From NCBI GenBank assembly GCA_031276865.1, contig JAISMF010000024.1:1-34502 (forward strand): a DNA stretch of 34,502 nucleotides, in the 5' to 3' direction. The DNA is from Deltaproteobacteria bacterium. Lineage in GTDB: Bacteria; Desulfobacterota; Desulfarculia; Adiutricales; Adiutricaceae. Both the position numbers and the translations under genes were made by a program. A model generated the notes under the pieces. The model saw only the letters and a list, made by a program, of their open reading frames with translations, made no database searches and was not told the origin of the DNA. Positions 1 through 7,572 of the stretch are shown here, piece after piece; position 1 is the stretch's first letter; each line of letters begins with the position of its first letter.

Positions 1-288
1 ATGTACACGAGAACGGTGAGATCTCCGTTTCTCCCTTGATTATGGAGTCTTGGGACGGTAAGGGAAGCGAGAGCGTAATCCTTACATGTACGGGGCGGAG
101 AAGTCGGATAACCCCATAGCGCCGATGAAGCGTTCGAACAAGGGTCGCCTTTGGGCCCGCGGAGGATGTGGAGGAAAGGGGGTTACTTTGGAGAATGAGC
201 CGCGTGGACACATGGTCCGGACTCAGGGCCGGAGCCACCATGTCAACGGTACCGTGGCGCGTGCGTGAATTGGCAGAGAAGATATAGT
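1..288 (+). pseudogene. Group II intron fragment with broken reverse-transcriptase/maturase start
   Basis: The stretch has the look of the ribozyme segment just upstream of a group II intron ORF, followed by the first ~55 codons of the reverse transcriptase. From the ATG at 125 the reading frame gives MKRSNKG, and further on VRTQGRSH. After a frame change near 235 it gives VRELAEKI and then meets a stop at 285-287. These match the usual N-terminus of intron RTs (MKRxNKG, then VRTQSR, then VRExAxK) as I remember the family. No RT catalytic domain and no domain V hairpin follow within the next 500 bases, so only a 5' remnant is present. The left end may continue outside the window. The identification rests on remembered family patterns rather than on an alignment. 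Confidence 0.5.
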
Positions 289-568
289 ATTGTAGGTGGA
301 CGTAGTCTGTAATATTAGCCCTGAAAGTCGTCACTTGACGGCCATCGCGTTCGAATGGCGCGTGGGTGCGGGAGTAAGGAAGCGGTAGCGCAGGCTAGCA
401 AGTTGCTGATGACTAGATGTGGTGTCATGGAGTTCTCCATACTCTATTAGCTGACGAAACATCCGGAGCGTACAGGCGGAAAGAGACGGGACGTTCTCTG
501 AAGCGTGCCTCCTGTTTACTCGGTCGATTTCATGTCATCATCCAAAGAGGAGCCCAGTGCATTAGTTG

Positions 569-617
569 TGCCCGCTGGGATCTACGCGGGGGGACGCCCG
601 AAAGGGCGTTCCCTATC
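569..617 (+). repeat. GC-rich hairpin repeat, copy 1
   Basis: The segment reads CCCGCTGGG, then CGCGGGGGG, then CGCCCGAAAGGGCG followed by TTCCC. It can fold as CGCCC/GGGCG with a short GAAA-type loop. A near-identical copy lies at 21373-21421, with only a few substitutions and the same order of blocks. Both copies lie close to inverted-repeat elements of the ~130-145-bp family. Function unknown. Confidence 0.65.
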
Positions 618-815
618 GCGACCATCACATATGAACACATTTCGTTTTCTCAATGCGATATCCAGGGTCGCATCAGCCCCGCTTGGCTTTGCCGGGATGA
701 TTAGTTTCGAGGATTATGTCATCTGCGAAATGATCAATTTATAACTCAATTTACGCACATTATTATTAAGACAAATACGTATATTGACTTAGACTGTTCT
801 TTTTGGTCTATATTG

Positions 816-948
816 GCGCGAGCGCGAAAAATCTGGCTATAAAAAGTGGTTAGAGATAACACAATCACAATCTAGATAAAATATAATATGTTATACTTTA
901 TAAAGTAGTTAATTTTAAATCTTCATAACGGCGGACATTTTCAGCGCT
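816..948 (+). repeat. Inverted-repeat (MITE-like) element, isolated copy A
   Basis: The left arm reads GCGCGAAAAATCTG. The right arm, GCGGACATTTTCAGCGC, is its imperfect inverse. The ~100-bp AT-rich core shares ordered blocks with the array units at 20764-21345 (an AGAGATA-like block, then ATA/TAT-rich sequence, then TAAAGTAG). The arms have drifted more than those of the copy at 27535-27664. There is no coding capacity. Confidence 0.6.
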
Positions 949-1380
949 TGAACCCAATTTGTTATCCTATTTAACGCATGATGCTTCCGTCCATAATCCC
1001 TGCTGTTTTGGGATTTTGAATCAATACACATTATGGGTGCAGGCTATTGTGATTTATCATAAATGTTAGTGATGTTTCTTGCTAATTTCTAAAATTGTCC
1101 TTTTTGCGCCTTCATCAATATATAGATGATTATAAAGAAATTTTTATATTAGTCGCAATAACAATGTGAATTTAAATTGTTTGACAAGGTGTTGAGTAAA
1201 CAAATGGACAAACTCAGGTAGCGGAATTTTAGCATTATTGATGTGTGATACATAATTACGTCCATTACTAGTGTAAAACTTACCTTACAAAGCCTGCGGC
1301 CGCGGCCGATGAACGGCCGGACCCCCTGGAACTCAAGCTCGGAGCTGAGCCTTCGAGCCTCGGGCGAGCCTCGTTGACGT

Positions 1381-1409
1381 TTGCACTCTGGCTTTCTTTG
1401 TGCTATATT
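1381..1409 (+). promoter_or_regulatory. Possible promoter of rpmB with extended -10
   Basis: TGCTATATT (1401-1409) fits an extended -10 box (TGnTATAAT) about 70 bases upstream of the rpmB start. The best -35 at 17-bp spacing is TTGCAC (1381-1386), which is only a partial match. A better TTGACG lies at 1374-1379 but its spacing is too long. Confidence 0.35.
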
Positions 1410-1481
1410 CGGCTTTCCTTAAGGGGTGATAACTATCGCCCCTGATTTGTCCCGCCGGACCGCGAATAAAAGGTGAAGGAA

Positions 1482-1709
1482 ATGTCCCGTATCTGCGCCA
1501 TCTGTGGGAAAGCCCCTCAAAAAGGCCATAACGTCTCCCACGCCAACAATAAAACAAGAAAAATTTGGCTTCCCAATTTACAGACGGTCCGTCATGAGGA
1601 AAACGGCAGCGTGAGGCGGATCCGCGCCTGCGCCAAATGCATCAAACGGGGTCTGGTGAAGAAGCCCAGTCACCGTAACTACAGCCCCGCCCCTGTCGAG
1701 CAGGCTTGA
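1482..1709 (+). CDS. rpmB: 50S ribosomal protein L28, zinc-ribbon form
   Basis: This 75-residue protein is the bacterial large-subunit protein L28. It opens with the family pattern [10 protein letters not shown] and continues with [19 protein letters not shown], which is diagnostic. Four cysteines (C5, C8, C50, C53) form two CxxC pairs, so this is the zinc-binding C+ form. I chose the ATG at 1482 over a GTG nine bases upstream because it matches the usual N-terminus and has AAGGTG (1470-1475) at a suitable distance. The gene stands alone: no rpmG follows. A hairpin with a T-run at 1944-1966 may end the transcript. Length and residues are typical and I see no damage. Confidence 0.95.
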   Translation: MSRICAICGKAPQKGHNVSHANNKTRKIWLPNLQTVRHEENGSVRRIRACAKCIKRGLVKKPSHRNYSPAPVEQA

Positions 1710-2173
1710 CTTTCGAGCGGGCGACTTCAATCGCTCCTTCATAAACCCGCCTCCAGGAGCGGGCGTAGGCCACCCGCCAGTGGGGCTGGTTTTATTGGAA
1801 CTCGCGGTTCTCGCTTTAACCGAGTCGAGCGCTCGGCCTCTTTAGCGGGCTTCCGGATTTTCCCCCGCCGGCCGCGAAGGACGCCGGCCCGCTTCCGCTT
1901 GAAAACGACCGTCTATATTTTGGGGTCCATCCCGAAAATATCGCCCGCCCTTTAAGGCGGGTTTTTGTATTTCCCCTCCGGTTCGCCAGCGACGCGACCG
2001 GCGGATATAAAGCGGAGCGCGGATCTTCCTTTAAACTGAACGGATTATTCATGGTTGCATCGACCCGGTTATGGGGCGCTTCCAGCGGTTCCGGCCGCGG
2101 AACGCCTGACTTTTCCACGGTGGTTTCGCGCGAAGGCGTTTTCGCCTCGTCCGCGTGGGTTGTCGCCGGAGGA
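1710..2173. other. Gap after rpmB without a gene
   Basis: Apart from the terminator at 1944-1966 the stretch shows only GC-rich inverted sequence and open frames of skewed composition with no family signature. No coding call is justified. Confidence 0.6.
1944..1966 (+). terminator. Rho-independent terminator downstream of rpmB
   Basis: CCCGCC (1944-1949) pairs with GGCGGG (1956-1961) around a six-base loop, and five T residues follow at once. It lies about 235 bases after the rpmB stop, so the transcript would carry a long 3' tail. Confidence 0.7.
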
Positions 2174-2216
2174 AATAATAAACCCCCGAACCCCGCCGGC
2201 GGCGGGTGTTCGGGGG
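2174..2216 (-). terminator. Terminator of the coiled-coil protein gene
   Basis: CCCCCGAAC plus CCCGCC (2183-2197) pairs with GGCGGG and GTTCGGGGG (2201-2216) around a GGC loop, with one bulged T. Read on the minus strand, a T-rich tail (TTTATTATTT) follows the stem. It lies ~50 bases beyond the stop of the gene at 2269-3678, as expected for its terminator. Confidence 0.75.
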
Positions 2217-2268
2217 AACGGGCTTTAAAAGAGGAAGGTCTTTTACAGGCGGAAAATCTTAAGGGCGT

Positions 2269-3678
2269 TTAGACCTGGAGAACCAGAAGGGGCGAGCGGG
2301 AGCGGGAGTTCCCCGGGGCCTGGGAGGCCTTCACGCGGGCGTCGCGGCCTTCCTGGCGGGCCGCATCCTTATCATCGTCCTCGAGGCGTCCGCTGTCGCC
2401 GGCGGCCGGGGCGTTTCCGGCAAAGGGTGCCGGGGCTTTAATGTCGCTTAAGTTGTCCAGATCCGTGTTCATGAGGTCGTAGCCGCTGGGGGTGTAGGCG
2501 CCGGAAGCCGCCCCGGCCAGATTGCCCCTGGCGGCGGCGAGTTTGTTTTTAAGGCCGTCGCGCTCAAGCGTGAGGGTCTGAACCTGATTGGCCAGCTCGT
2601 TGAGGCTGGCCGAGCAGGCGGCTCCCGTTTCGGCCGGATCATGGATCGGCGTCTCGAAGGAGCTTAAATTGGAGAGATCGTCGTTATTCTGATCTTCCGC
2701 TTTGGGGGTGTAGGAGCCTGAGGCGGCGGCCACAAGGTTCTCCCTGGCTTTCAAGAGACCGGCTTTGAGGGTGTCGCGCTCCGCCAGGAGGGTGGAAACC
2801 TGGGTTTGAAGGGTGCTCAACTGGGCTGCGCAGCCGCCGTCGGAAGCCGGAAGGGCGGCGGCGGGAGAGCTCTCAGCCGGATCGGCGTCGTTGGAGCTTT
2901 GGGGGCCCGGGGCGACTTCCTGGTGGGCCCCGCCGGAAGAGGAGTCGGGAGCGGAGGAGTCATGGGCGCCGCTTTCAGCCGCCGGAGGAGGGGAGGACTG
3001 GTATTCGGTCGCGGACGGAGTGCTCGCGGATGAGTCGGAGAGGGAACCGGCCGCGGCCGGCGTCTCGGTTCCGCTATGGGAGGAAACCGGAGGCGCTCCC
3101 GCGCCGGAAAGAGAGCCGGACTCTAAGTGGGTCTCGGTTGCGGCCTCAGAGGAAACCGGGGGCGCGCCAGCGTCGGAAAGGGAGCCGGACTCTAAATGGG
3201 TCTCGGTCCCGGTTGGGGCCGCGGAGGGAACCGCGGGCGCTCCGGCGTCGGAAAGCGACCCGGGCGCCTGGGCGCCGCCCTCGCCTTCAGGCGGGGCCGG
3301 ATCCGACTTAGGGGGGGCGGGAGTCTCTAGGGCCTCGGCGGCTTTTTTGCAGATGTTCAGCTGATCCTCCAGCTGCACCATGCTGCTCTGGTAGCCGCGG
3401 GACTGTGCTTTCAGATCCTGGTTGTCGCTTTCCAGTTGCGTCGCCTGCCGCTGGGCCTGAGTGAGCTTCTGCTGGGCGTCGGTGAGCTGGGTTTTGATCT
3501 GGCCCAGATCCGAGTTCAGAGCGTCCCGCTCGCTGGAGAGGCTGTTGAACTGGTTCTGGAGCTCGGCGAGCTTGGCGTTCAGTTGCGCCGACTCGGAGGC
3601 GTTCGAGCGCCACAGGTAGAGGAACAAGAGGAGGAGGATGACGCCGACGACGGAAAGCAGTACTTTGATGAAACTCAT
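2269..3678 (-). CDS. Membrane-anchored coiled-coil protein with duplicated Cys-headed module
   Basis: I do not recognise a family. Residues 5-23 form one hydrophobic segment and the following WR suggests an N-terminal anchor with the bulk outside the inner membrane. Residues 28-115 are Q/L/S-rich with heptad spacing, a likely coiled coil. Residues 118-280 are a Pro/Ala/Ser/Glu-rich linker with imperfect repeats of GSLSDAGAP. Two copies of a ~60-residue module follow (from C283 and C355). Each starts with a cysteine, has a helix with QV-TL--ERD-LK--L--AR-NL, then AASG-YTP and DL-NLS. C110 near the end of the first coil is a third lone cysteine. The tail is basic. The gene is monocistronic with a strong terminator. 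A role in envelope structure is only a guess. Confidence 0.8.
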   Translation of the reverse strand: MSFIKVLLSVVGVILLLLFLYLWRSNASESAQLNAKLAELQNQFNSLSSERDALNSDLGQIKTQLTDAQQKLTQAQRQATQLESDNQDLKAQSRGYQSSMVQLEDQLNICKKAAEALETPAPPKSDPAPPEGEGGAQAPGSLSDAGAPAVPSAAPTGTETHLESGSLSDAGAPPVSSEAATETHLESGSLSGAGAPPVSSHSGTETPAAAGSLSDSSASTPSATEYQSSPPPAAESGAHDSSAPDSSSGGAHQEVAPGPQSSNDADPAESSPAAALPASDGGCAAQLSTLQTQVSTLLAERDTLKAGLLKARENLVAAASGSYTPKAEDQNNDDLSNLSSFETPIHDPAETGAACSASLNELANQVQTLTLERDGLKNKLAAARGNLAGAASGAYTPSGYDLMNTDLDNLSDIKAPAPFAGNAPAAGDSGRLEDDDKDAARQEGRDARVKASQAPGNSRSRSPLLVLQV

Positions 3679-4356
3679 ATTTTCGACCCGCCTGTTTTAA
3701 AGGGTGGAAAGATAATCCGGCCGGGGAAAAAGTGCTAAGATCGTCTTTTGTAGGCTCCGTCCGCCTTTGGCGGACGCTTGAGCCGCGAAAAGGAGATCGG
3801 CCCGGGCCGGCGCCTCCGATTCCCGGGTAGCGCCGGAGATGAGATCCGGATGGCCGGAAATTGGCCCCCGGGAAGGGTTTTTTTAGCTTCCGGCGGCCGG
3901 ATCCAAGGGAGAGGCTGTTTAAAAACCGAAGCCTTCGGTCCTGAGGATGGACCCGGACAGCTATTTAGATACAAAATCGGTTGATTTTCGAAAAGATATA
4001 CGCTTGCACTATAACATATGTAGATAATTTAGCAAGTGTGATCAATATGCGAAAATCCAGTAATAGAGGAAACGCGCGTAACCCTCATTATGGAGCGTGC
4101 GCCGTTATGATTTATCCCGTATCTGGTATTGCCACCGGATACATTTTCATCTTGCCGTTTTCAAGGACCGCGCCTGGTTTTATCCGGAAAAGCGCCCGGC
4201 GGCGGAAAGCCGCCGGAAAGACGCCTTAAAACCGGCGGCGATTCTCCCCCGGCCTTTTAAGACGTTTAACCCCTCCGCCCCCGAAAGCGCGCCTCCGCGC
4301 CGCCGTAAGCCCCCCTCCGTCGGAGGGGCCCTTTCCCGGACGGGAAAAAGGTCTTT
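3679..4356. other. Gap without a gene, contains a small inverted-repeat element
   Basis: GC-rich sequence with no recognisable coding signal surrounds a short AT-rich palindromic element (3983-4057). GC-rich hairpins at 4312-4328 and 4332-4347 lie just past the stop of the next minus-strand gene. They lack a T-run on that strand, so I do not call a terminator. Confidence 0.6.
3983..4057. repeat. 75-bp imperfect inverted-repeat element
   Basis: GATTTTCG (3983-3990) is matched by CGAAAATC (4050-4057), and further in CTTGC is matched by GCAAG around an AT-rich centre. It stands out as an AT-rich island within GC-rich sequence. The arm motif CGAAAATC resembles the arms of the larger inverted-repeat family but the core is shorter. 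Confidence 0.5.
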
Positions 4357-4767
4357 TTAGTTGGCGTCGTTTTCGTAGACCTTTTCCAGAACGCCGTCCA
4401 CGAAGCCCACGGCCACCGCCCGCAGTTTGTTCAGCTGGAAGGAAAGAGAGCTTTTCTCGAGATAGCTTTCCGCGAGACGTATAGCCAGTTCCAGGGCCTC
4501 GTCCCAGTCGACCTCGTCATTGTTTCGGGGAATATAGTAGAGATTCTCCCCGGTGGTGAAGATCTCTTCCGTGGCCCAGTCGTCGCAGTCGGGGTCGTAC
4601 CGGTCGGAGAGGATCAGCTGGACGGAGAAATCGTCCGAATCCGCCTCCTCGTAGAGGTTGAAGCACAAAGCCACTGTTTCCGGCGGCAACCCGTCCTTGA
4701 GAGCGGCGTCCGCCCAGGCGGTGAATTTCGAAGCGTCGTCGCCCGCGCCGTTTCCCTCAGGCGTCAT
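4357..4767 (-). CDS. Small acidic hypothetical protein
   Basis: The predicted protein has 136 residues and is strongly acidic (runs such as EEADSDD and YDPDCDDW). It has no signal peptide or membrane segment, so it is probably cytoplasmic. An upstream in-frame ATG at 4800 would add 11 residues. I prefer the ATG at 4767 because GGAGG (4778-4782) lies ten bases before it. The pattern of acidic strands with a closing AVGFVDGVLE motif recalls small stand-alone proteins sometimes found as immunity-type or housekeeping accessories, but I cannot assign a family. There are no partner genes: its neighbours are the coiled-coil gene and divergent ispH. Confidence 0.7.
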   Translation of the reverse strand: MTPEGNGAGDDASKFTAWADAALKDGLPPETVALCFNLYEEADSDDFSVQLILSDRYDPDCDDWATEEIFTTGENLYYIPRNNDEVDWDEALELAIRLAESYLEKSSLSFQLNKLRAVAVGFVDGVLEKVYENDAN

Positions 4768-4882
4768 TTTTCTAAAACCTCCGTCACCAAACCCGAACAA
4801 GGGCGGGGCGCGCCCCGCTTTGGGAATCGTCGGCGTTTCACGGCCCTCTTCCCCTTACCGATTATAGTCCAAAGGATCGACT

Positions 4883-6652
4883 TTGAGAATAATTCCCGCC
4901 AGAACCTTGGGCTACTGCCTGGGAGTCAAGAGGGCCATGAATTTGGCCTTCGGCGCCTTGAAGCGGGAAAAGGGGCCCGTCTACGGCGCCGGGCCCCTCA
5001 TCCACAACAAGGCGGCCTTCGATCTGCTGGAAAGGAGGGGGCTTCTCCTGCACCGGGAGGGCGAGGATCTCGAAGAGGGCGCGGTGGTCATCATCCGCGC
5101 CCACGGCCTGCCGCCGGAAAAGGAGGCGGCGCTTCGAAAAACCGGAGCCCTCGTGATCGACGCCACCTGCCCCCGGGTGAAGGCCGCGCAGAGGCTGGTG
5201 CGAAGGGAGGCGGAAGAGGGCGGACGCGTCATCATCTGGGGCTCTCCGGACCACCCCGAAGTCGAGGGGCTTTTAGGCTACTGCGCGGGAAGGGGCGCGG
5301 TCATCCGGAGCCCGCGGGAGCTGGACTCCCTTCCGGACCATCCCCGGGTTCTTTTAGTCGCCCAGACCACCCAGGACGCGTCGGAATGGGGGGAGCTGAA
5401 AAAAAGAGCCGCCCAAAGGTTCCAGGGAGCGGAGTTCCGCGCCGCCGACACCATCTGCGAGGCCACGACCGTGAGGCAGCGGGAGGCCTTGGAGCTCGCC
5501 GGGAAAGTGGACATGGTGGCGGTGGTGGGGGGCAAAAACAGCGGAAACACCATGCGGCTCTACAATTTGGTGAAGGCCGCCGGAAAGAGGGTCATAGCGG
5601 TCGAGGGTCCGGAGGACGTCCCCCCCTCCCTTGGCGGCGAGGTGCGGACCCTGGGGCTGGTGGCCGGAGCCTCCACCCCCAACTGGCAGATCAAAACCGT
5701 GGAGCAGGCCCTTTCCGCCTCCGGCCGGGCCGGAGAACACAGCCCCGGATCCTTCGTGCGGCGCCTTTTTCGGGCCCTGGTCCTCACCAACACCTACGTG
5801 AGCCTCGGGGGAGCCATTTTCGGCTGGGCCGCGGCCCGGGCCTTGGGTTTTTCCCTTTCCGGATTGTTTTTCGGGATCTACGTCTATTTCGCCCTCTCCA
5901 ATCACCTCCTCCACGGCTTTCTGGACCGCGACACGACCCGCTTCAACGACCCCGACCGGGCGGCCTTTTTGTACAAATACGAAAAACCGCTGAAATTCTT
6001 AGGCTTCGTTTCCCTTTTAGGCAGCCTCACCGGCGCCTGGCTGGCCGGAAACAAGTGCTTCATCTGCCTCCTTTCCTTCGCCGTTTTGAGCGCCACCTTC
6101 AATTTGCTCTTTCATTTCAAGTTTCCGGAGCGCCGGGGGGAGCCTCCCCGGATAAGGGACTTCTTTTTCTTCTCCAAGACATTGCATGTGGCCATGGGCT
6201 GGTCGCTACTTTTAACGATGCCCCCCCTCTTTTCCGATCCTCCCCCCGTCCCTCTGAACTACGGAGGATTTTTAAGCATCCTCGTCTGCTGCGCGGCCGT
6301 CATCCTCCAGCTCTTCTCCCGCAACTGCCTCACCGATCTCCTAAACTCCAAAGGCGACCGGGTCTTCGAAAGGGAGAATCCCGTCTCTTACTTGGGCGAG
6401 GAGAAGGCCCCCCGTTTTTTGCGCCGCCTTTTTTACGTCTGGGCCTTTTTCCTGCTTTTAAGCGTCCTTACGGGCCTCCTTAGGCCCGCGGCCCTTTGTT
6501 TCATCCTGGGCGGCCCCATCTACAACGGCCTCATGCTCTCGAGGCTTAAAAGCCCCGGCTTTCTGGGGGGCTACCGCTTCGATCTCCTGGTGGACGGCCA
6601 GTTTTTTTTAACCGGTCTTTTGGTTTTCATCCATTCCCTGATTTTCAATTGA
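4883..6652 (+). CDS. ispH: IspH (HMBPP reductase) fused to a UbiA-like prenyltransferase domain
   Basis: Residues 1-280 are 4-hydroxy-3-methylbut-2-enyl diphosphate reductase, the last MEP-pathway enzyme, which makes IPP and DMAPP with a 4Fe-4S cluster. All three cluster cysteines are visible (C12 in GYCLGVKRA, C96 in DATCPRV, C192 in TICEATTVRQ). So are H41, H74, H124, E126, TT at 162-163, the NSGN loop (219-222) and S264. Residues ~295-589 are a polytopic membrane domain with about eight hydrophobic segments. It carries the UbiA-type second motif D485-x6-D492 (DLLNSKGD). The first motif reads NHLLHGFLD (340-348) where UbiA enzymes have NDxxDxxxD. The start is a TTG at 4883 with AAAGGAT just upstream. 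The fusion puts the prenyl-diphosphate maker next to a possible user; activity of the second half is uncertain. Confidence 0.92.
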   Translation: MRIIPARTLGYCLGVKRAMNLAFGALKREKGPVYGAGPLIHNKAAFDLLERRGLLLHREGEDLEEGAVVIIRAHGLPPEKEAALRKTGALVIDATCPRVKAAQRLVRREAEEGGRVIIWGSPDHPEVEGLLGYCAGRGAVIRSPRELDSLPDHPRVLLVAQTTQDASEWGELKKRAAQRFQGAEFRAADTICEATTVRQREALELAGKVDMVAVVGGKNSGNTMRLYNLVKAAGKRVIAVEGPEDVPPSLGGEVRTLGLVAGASTPNWQIKTVEQALSASGRAGEHSPGSFVRRLFRALVLTNTYVSLGGAIFGWAAARALGFSLSGLFFGIYVYFALSNHLLHGFLDRDTTRFNDPDRAAFLYKYEKPLKFLGFVSLLGSLTGAWLAGNKCFICLLSFAVLSATFNLLFHFKFPERRGEPPRIRDFFFFSKTLHVAMGWSLLLTMPPLFSDPPPVPLNYGGFLSILVCCAAVILQLFSRNCLTDLLNSKGDRVFERENPVSYLGEEKAPRFLRRLFYVWAFFLLLSVLTGLLRPAALCFILGGPIYNGLMLSRLKSPGFLGGYRFDLLVDGQFFLTGLLVFIHSLIFN

Positions 6653-7000
6653 ACCTAAGGCGGCGGGGCTGGGGAAAAAAGGGTCTGGGAAAGCCCTTGG
6701 GGAGGGGCGGAGGTCGCCGAGACGACCGGAGACGGCGGAAGGGGGCGGGGAGGGGTTGGAAGGGGGGGATGGGAAAAGTTCGGGATTTTCGGGTTGATAA
6801 GGAGACAGAATTTTGGGTCGCGCTCGAAAGAGTTCCCGGCTGGGGTGAAAAGGAACGCCCGCCGAGGTGGAAGAGCGCCCGCCGGCGAGGGAGGTCGTTT
6901 GAGGACGCGGGGAAAGGAATCCCAGGTGGCGGTTAAAGATCCGGGGCTTGAGGCGAAAGAAGCTGGATCGCGTCCGCCTGAAAAAAGCGATATTTATATA

Positions 7001-7390
7001 TCACGCTAGGAAAAACTTTTGAGAACGCTAAAAAGTCTAAAAAAAAGCCCGCGAAATCGGCTAAAAAATGGAAAACCCCGTCCACAAGGCGGGGTCGCCA
7101 TTAAGAAAAGCTGAAAAAAGAGGACATATATTATGCTATGAAAAACTTTTTAGAACGCTAAAAAAGTCTAAAAAAAAGTCCGCGAAATCGGCTAAAAAAT
7201 AGAAAACCACGTCCACAAGGCGGGGTCGCCAGTAAGAAAAGCTGAAAAAAGAGGACATATATCACGCCAGCGAAAATCCCGGCGACCTCTTAAAAAAGGC
7301 GGAAAAAGATCGGCTAAAAGTTTGAAAAAACATGAAAAAGCGCGACAAAACGAAAACCCCGCCTTTTAAGCGGGGTTTTCGTTAGGAAAA
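7001..7390. repeat. ~130-bp tandem direct repeat, three units, each with a hairpin
   Basis: Copy 1 starts at 7001 and copy 2 at 7131. They match over most of their length, including AAAAACTTTT, GCGAAATCGGCTAAAAAAT, GTCCACAAGGCGGGGTCGCC and AAGAAAAGCTGAAAAAAGAG. A third, strongly diverged copy starts near 7262 and keeps TCACGC, ATCGGCTAAAA and the hairpin. Copies 1 and 3 have a CCCCG/CGGGG stem. Copy 2 has lost pairing through a C-to-A change. Confidence 0.75.
7351..7381. terminator. Bidirectional terminator beyond the chemoreceptor gene
   Basis: CGAAAACCCCG (7351-7361) pairs perfectly with CGGGGTTTTCG (7371-7381) around a nine-base loop. T-rich sequence follows on either strand. It lies about 190 bases past the stop of the minus-strand chemoreceptor gene and is also the hairpin of the third tandem unit. 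Confidence 0.7.
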
Positions 7391-7572
7391 GACGTTTATG
7401 AAAGATAAGGACGAATAAAACGGGGACTAATAAAACGGGGACTAAAAAACAGGTGAATTCAAAAAAGAGACGCTGAAACGGATTTTAAATAGGGGGTCCG
7501 GAAAACCGGGCTGTGAAGCGGAAGAGCGAGAAAAAGTCCCGCAAGCCTCCGGCCCCCCGAAAGGCGATCCCT

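Larger units (their letters stand above)
289..1470. other. Long gap without a convincing gene
   Basis: Nearly 1.2 kb separates the intron remnant from rpmB. The first part (289-720) has mixed composition and includes a GC-rich hairpin repeat at 569-617. The part from about 730 to 1290 is very AT-rich and contains one ~133-bp inverted-repeat element (816-948). Short open frames at 417-744 show no recognisable product and overlap the hairpin repeat, so I do not call them genes. Confidence 0.7.
6653..7572. other. Gap with tandem terminator-bearing repeats, no gene
   Basis: The first 330 bases are G-rich on the given strand and non-coding in appearance. The second half is A-rich and consists largely of the ~130-bp tandem repeat (7001-7390) described separately. 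Confidence 0.65.

Noticed and set aside
280..300. Group I intron P7 element (AAGATATAGT)
   Set aside because: The partner element with the core GACTAAA is missing nearby, and the segment fits better as the end of the group II RT remnant.
417..744. Overlapping short open frames as small genes
   Set aside because: They run through the GC-rich hairpin repeat, have no family signature and no good ribosome site; the similarity to 21373-21431 is explained by the DNA repeat.
4312..4347. Terminator of the gene at 4357-4767
   Set aside because: Two GC hairpins lie at the right place, but no T-run follows on the minus strand.
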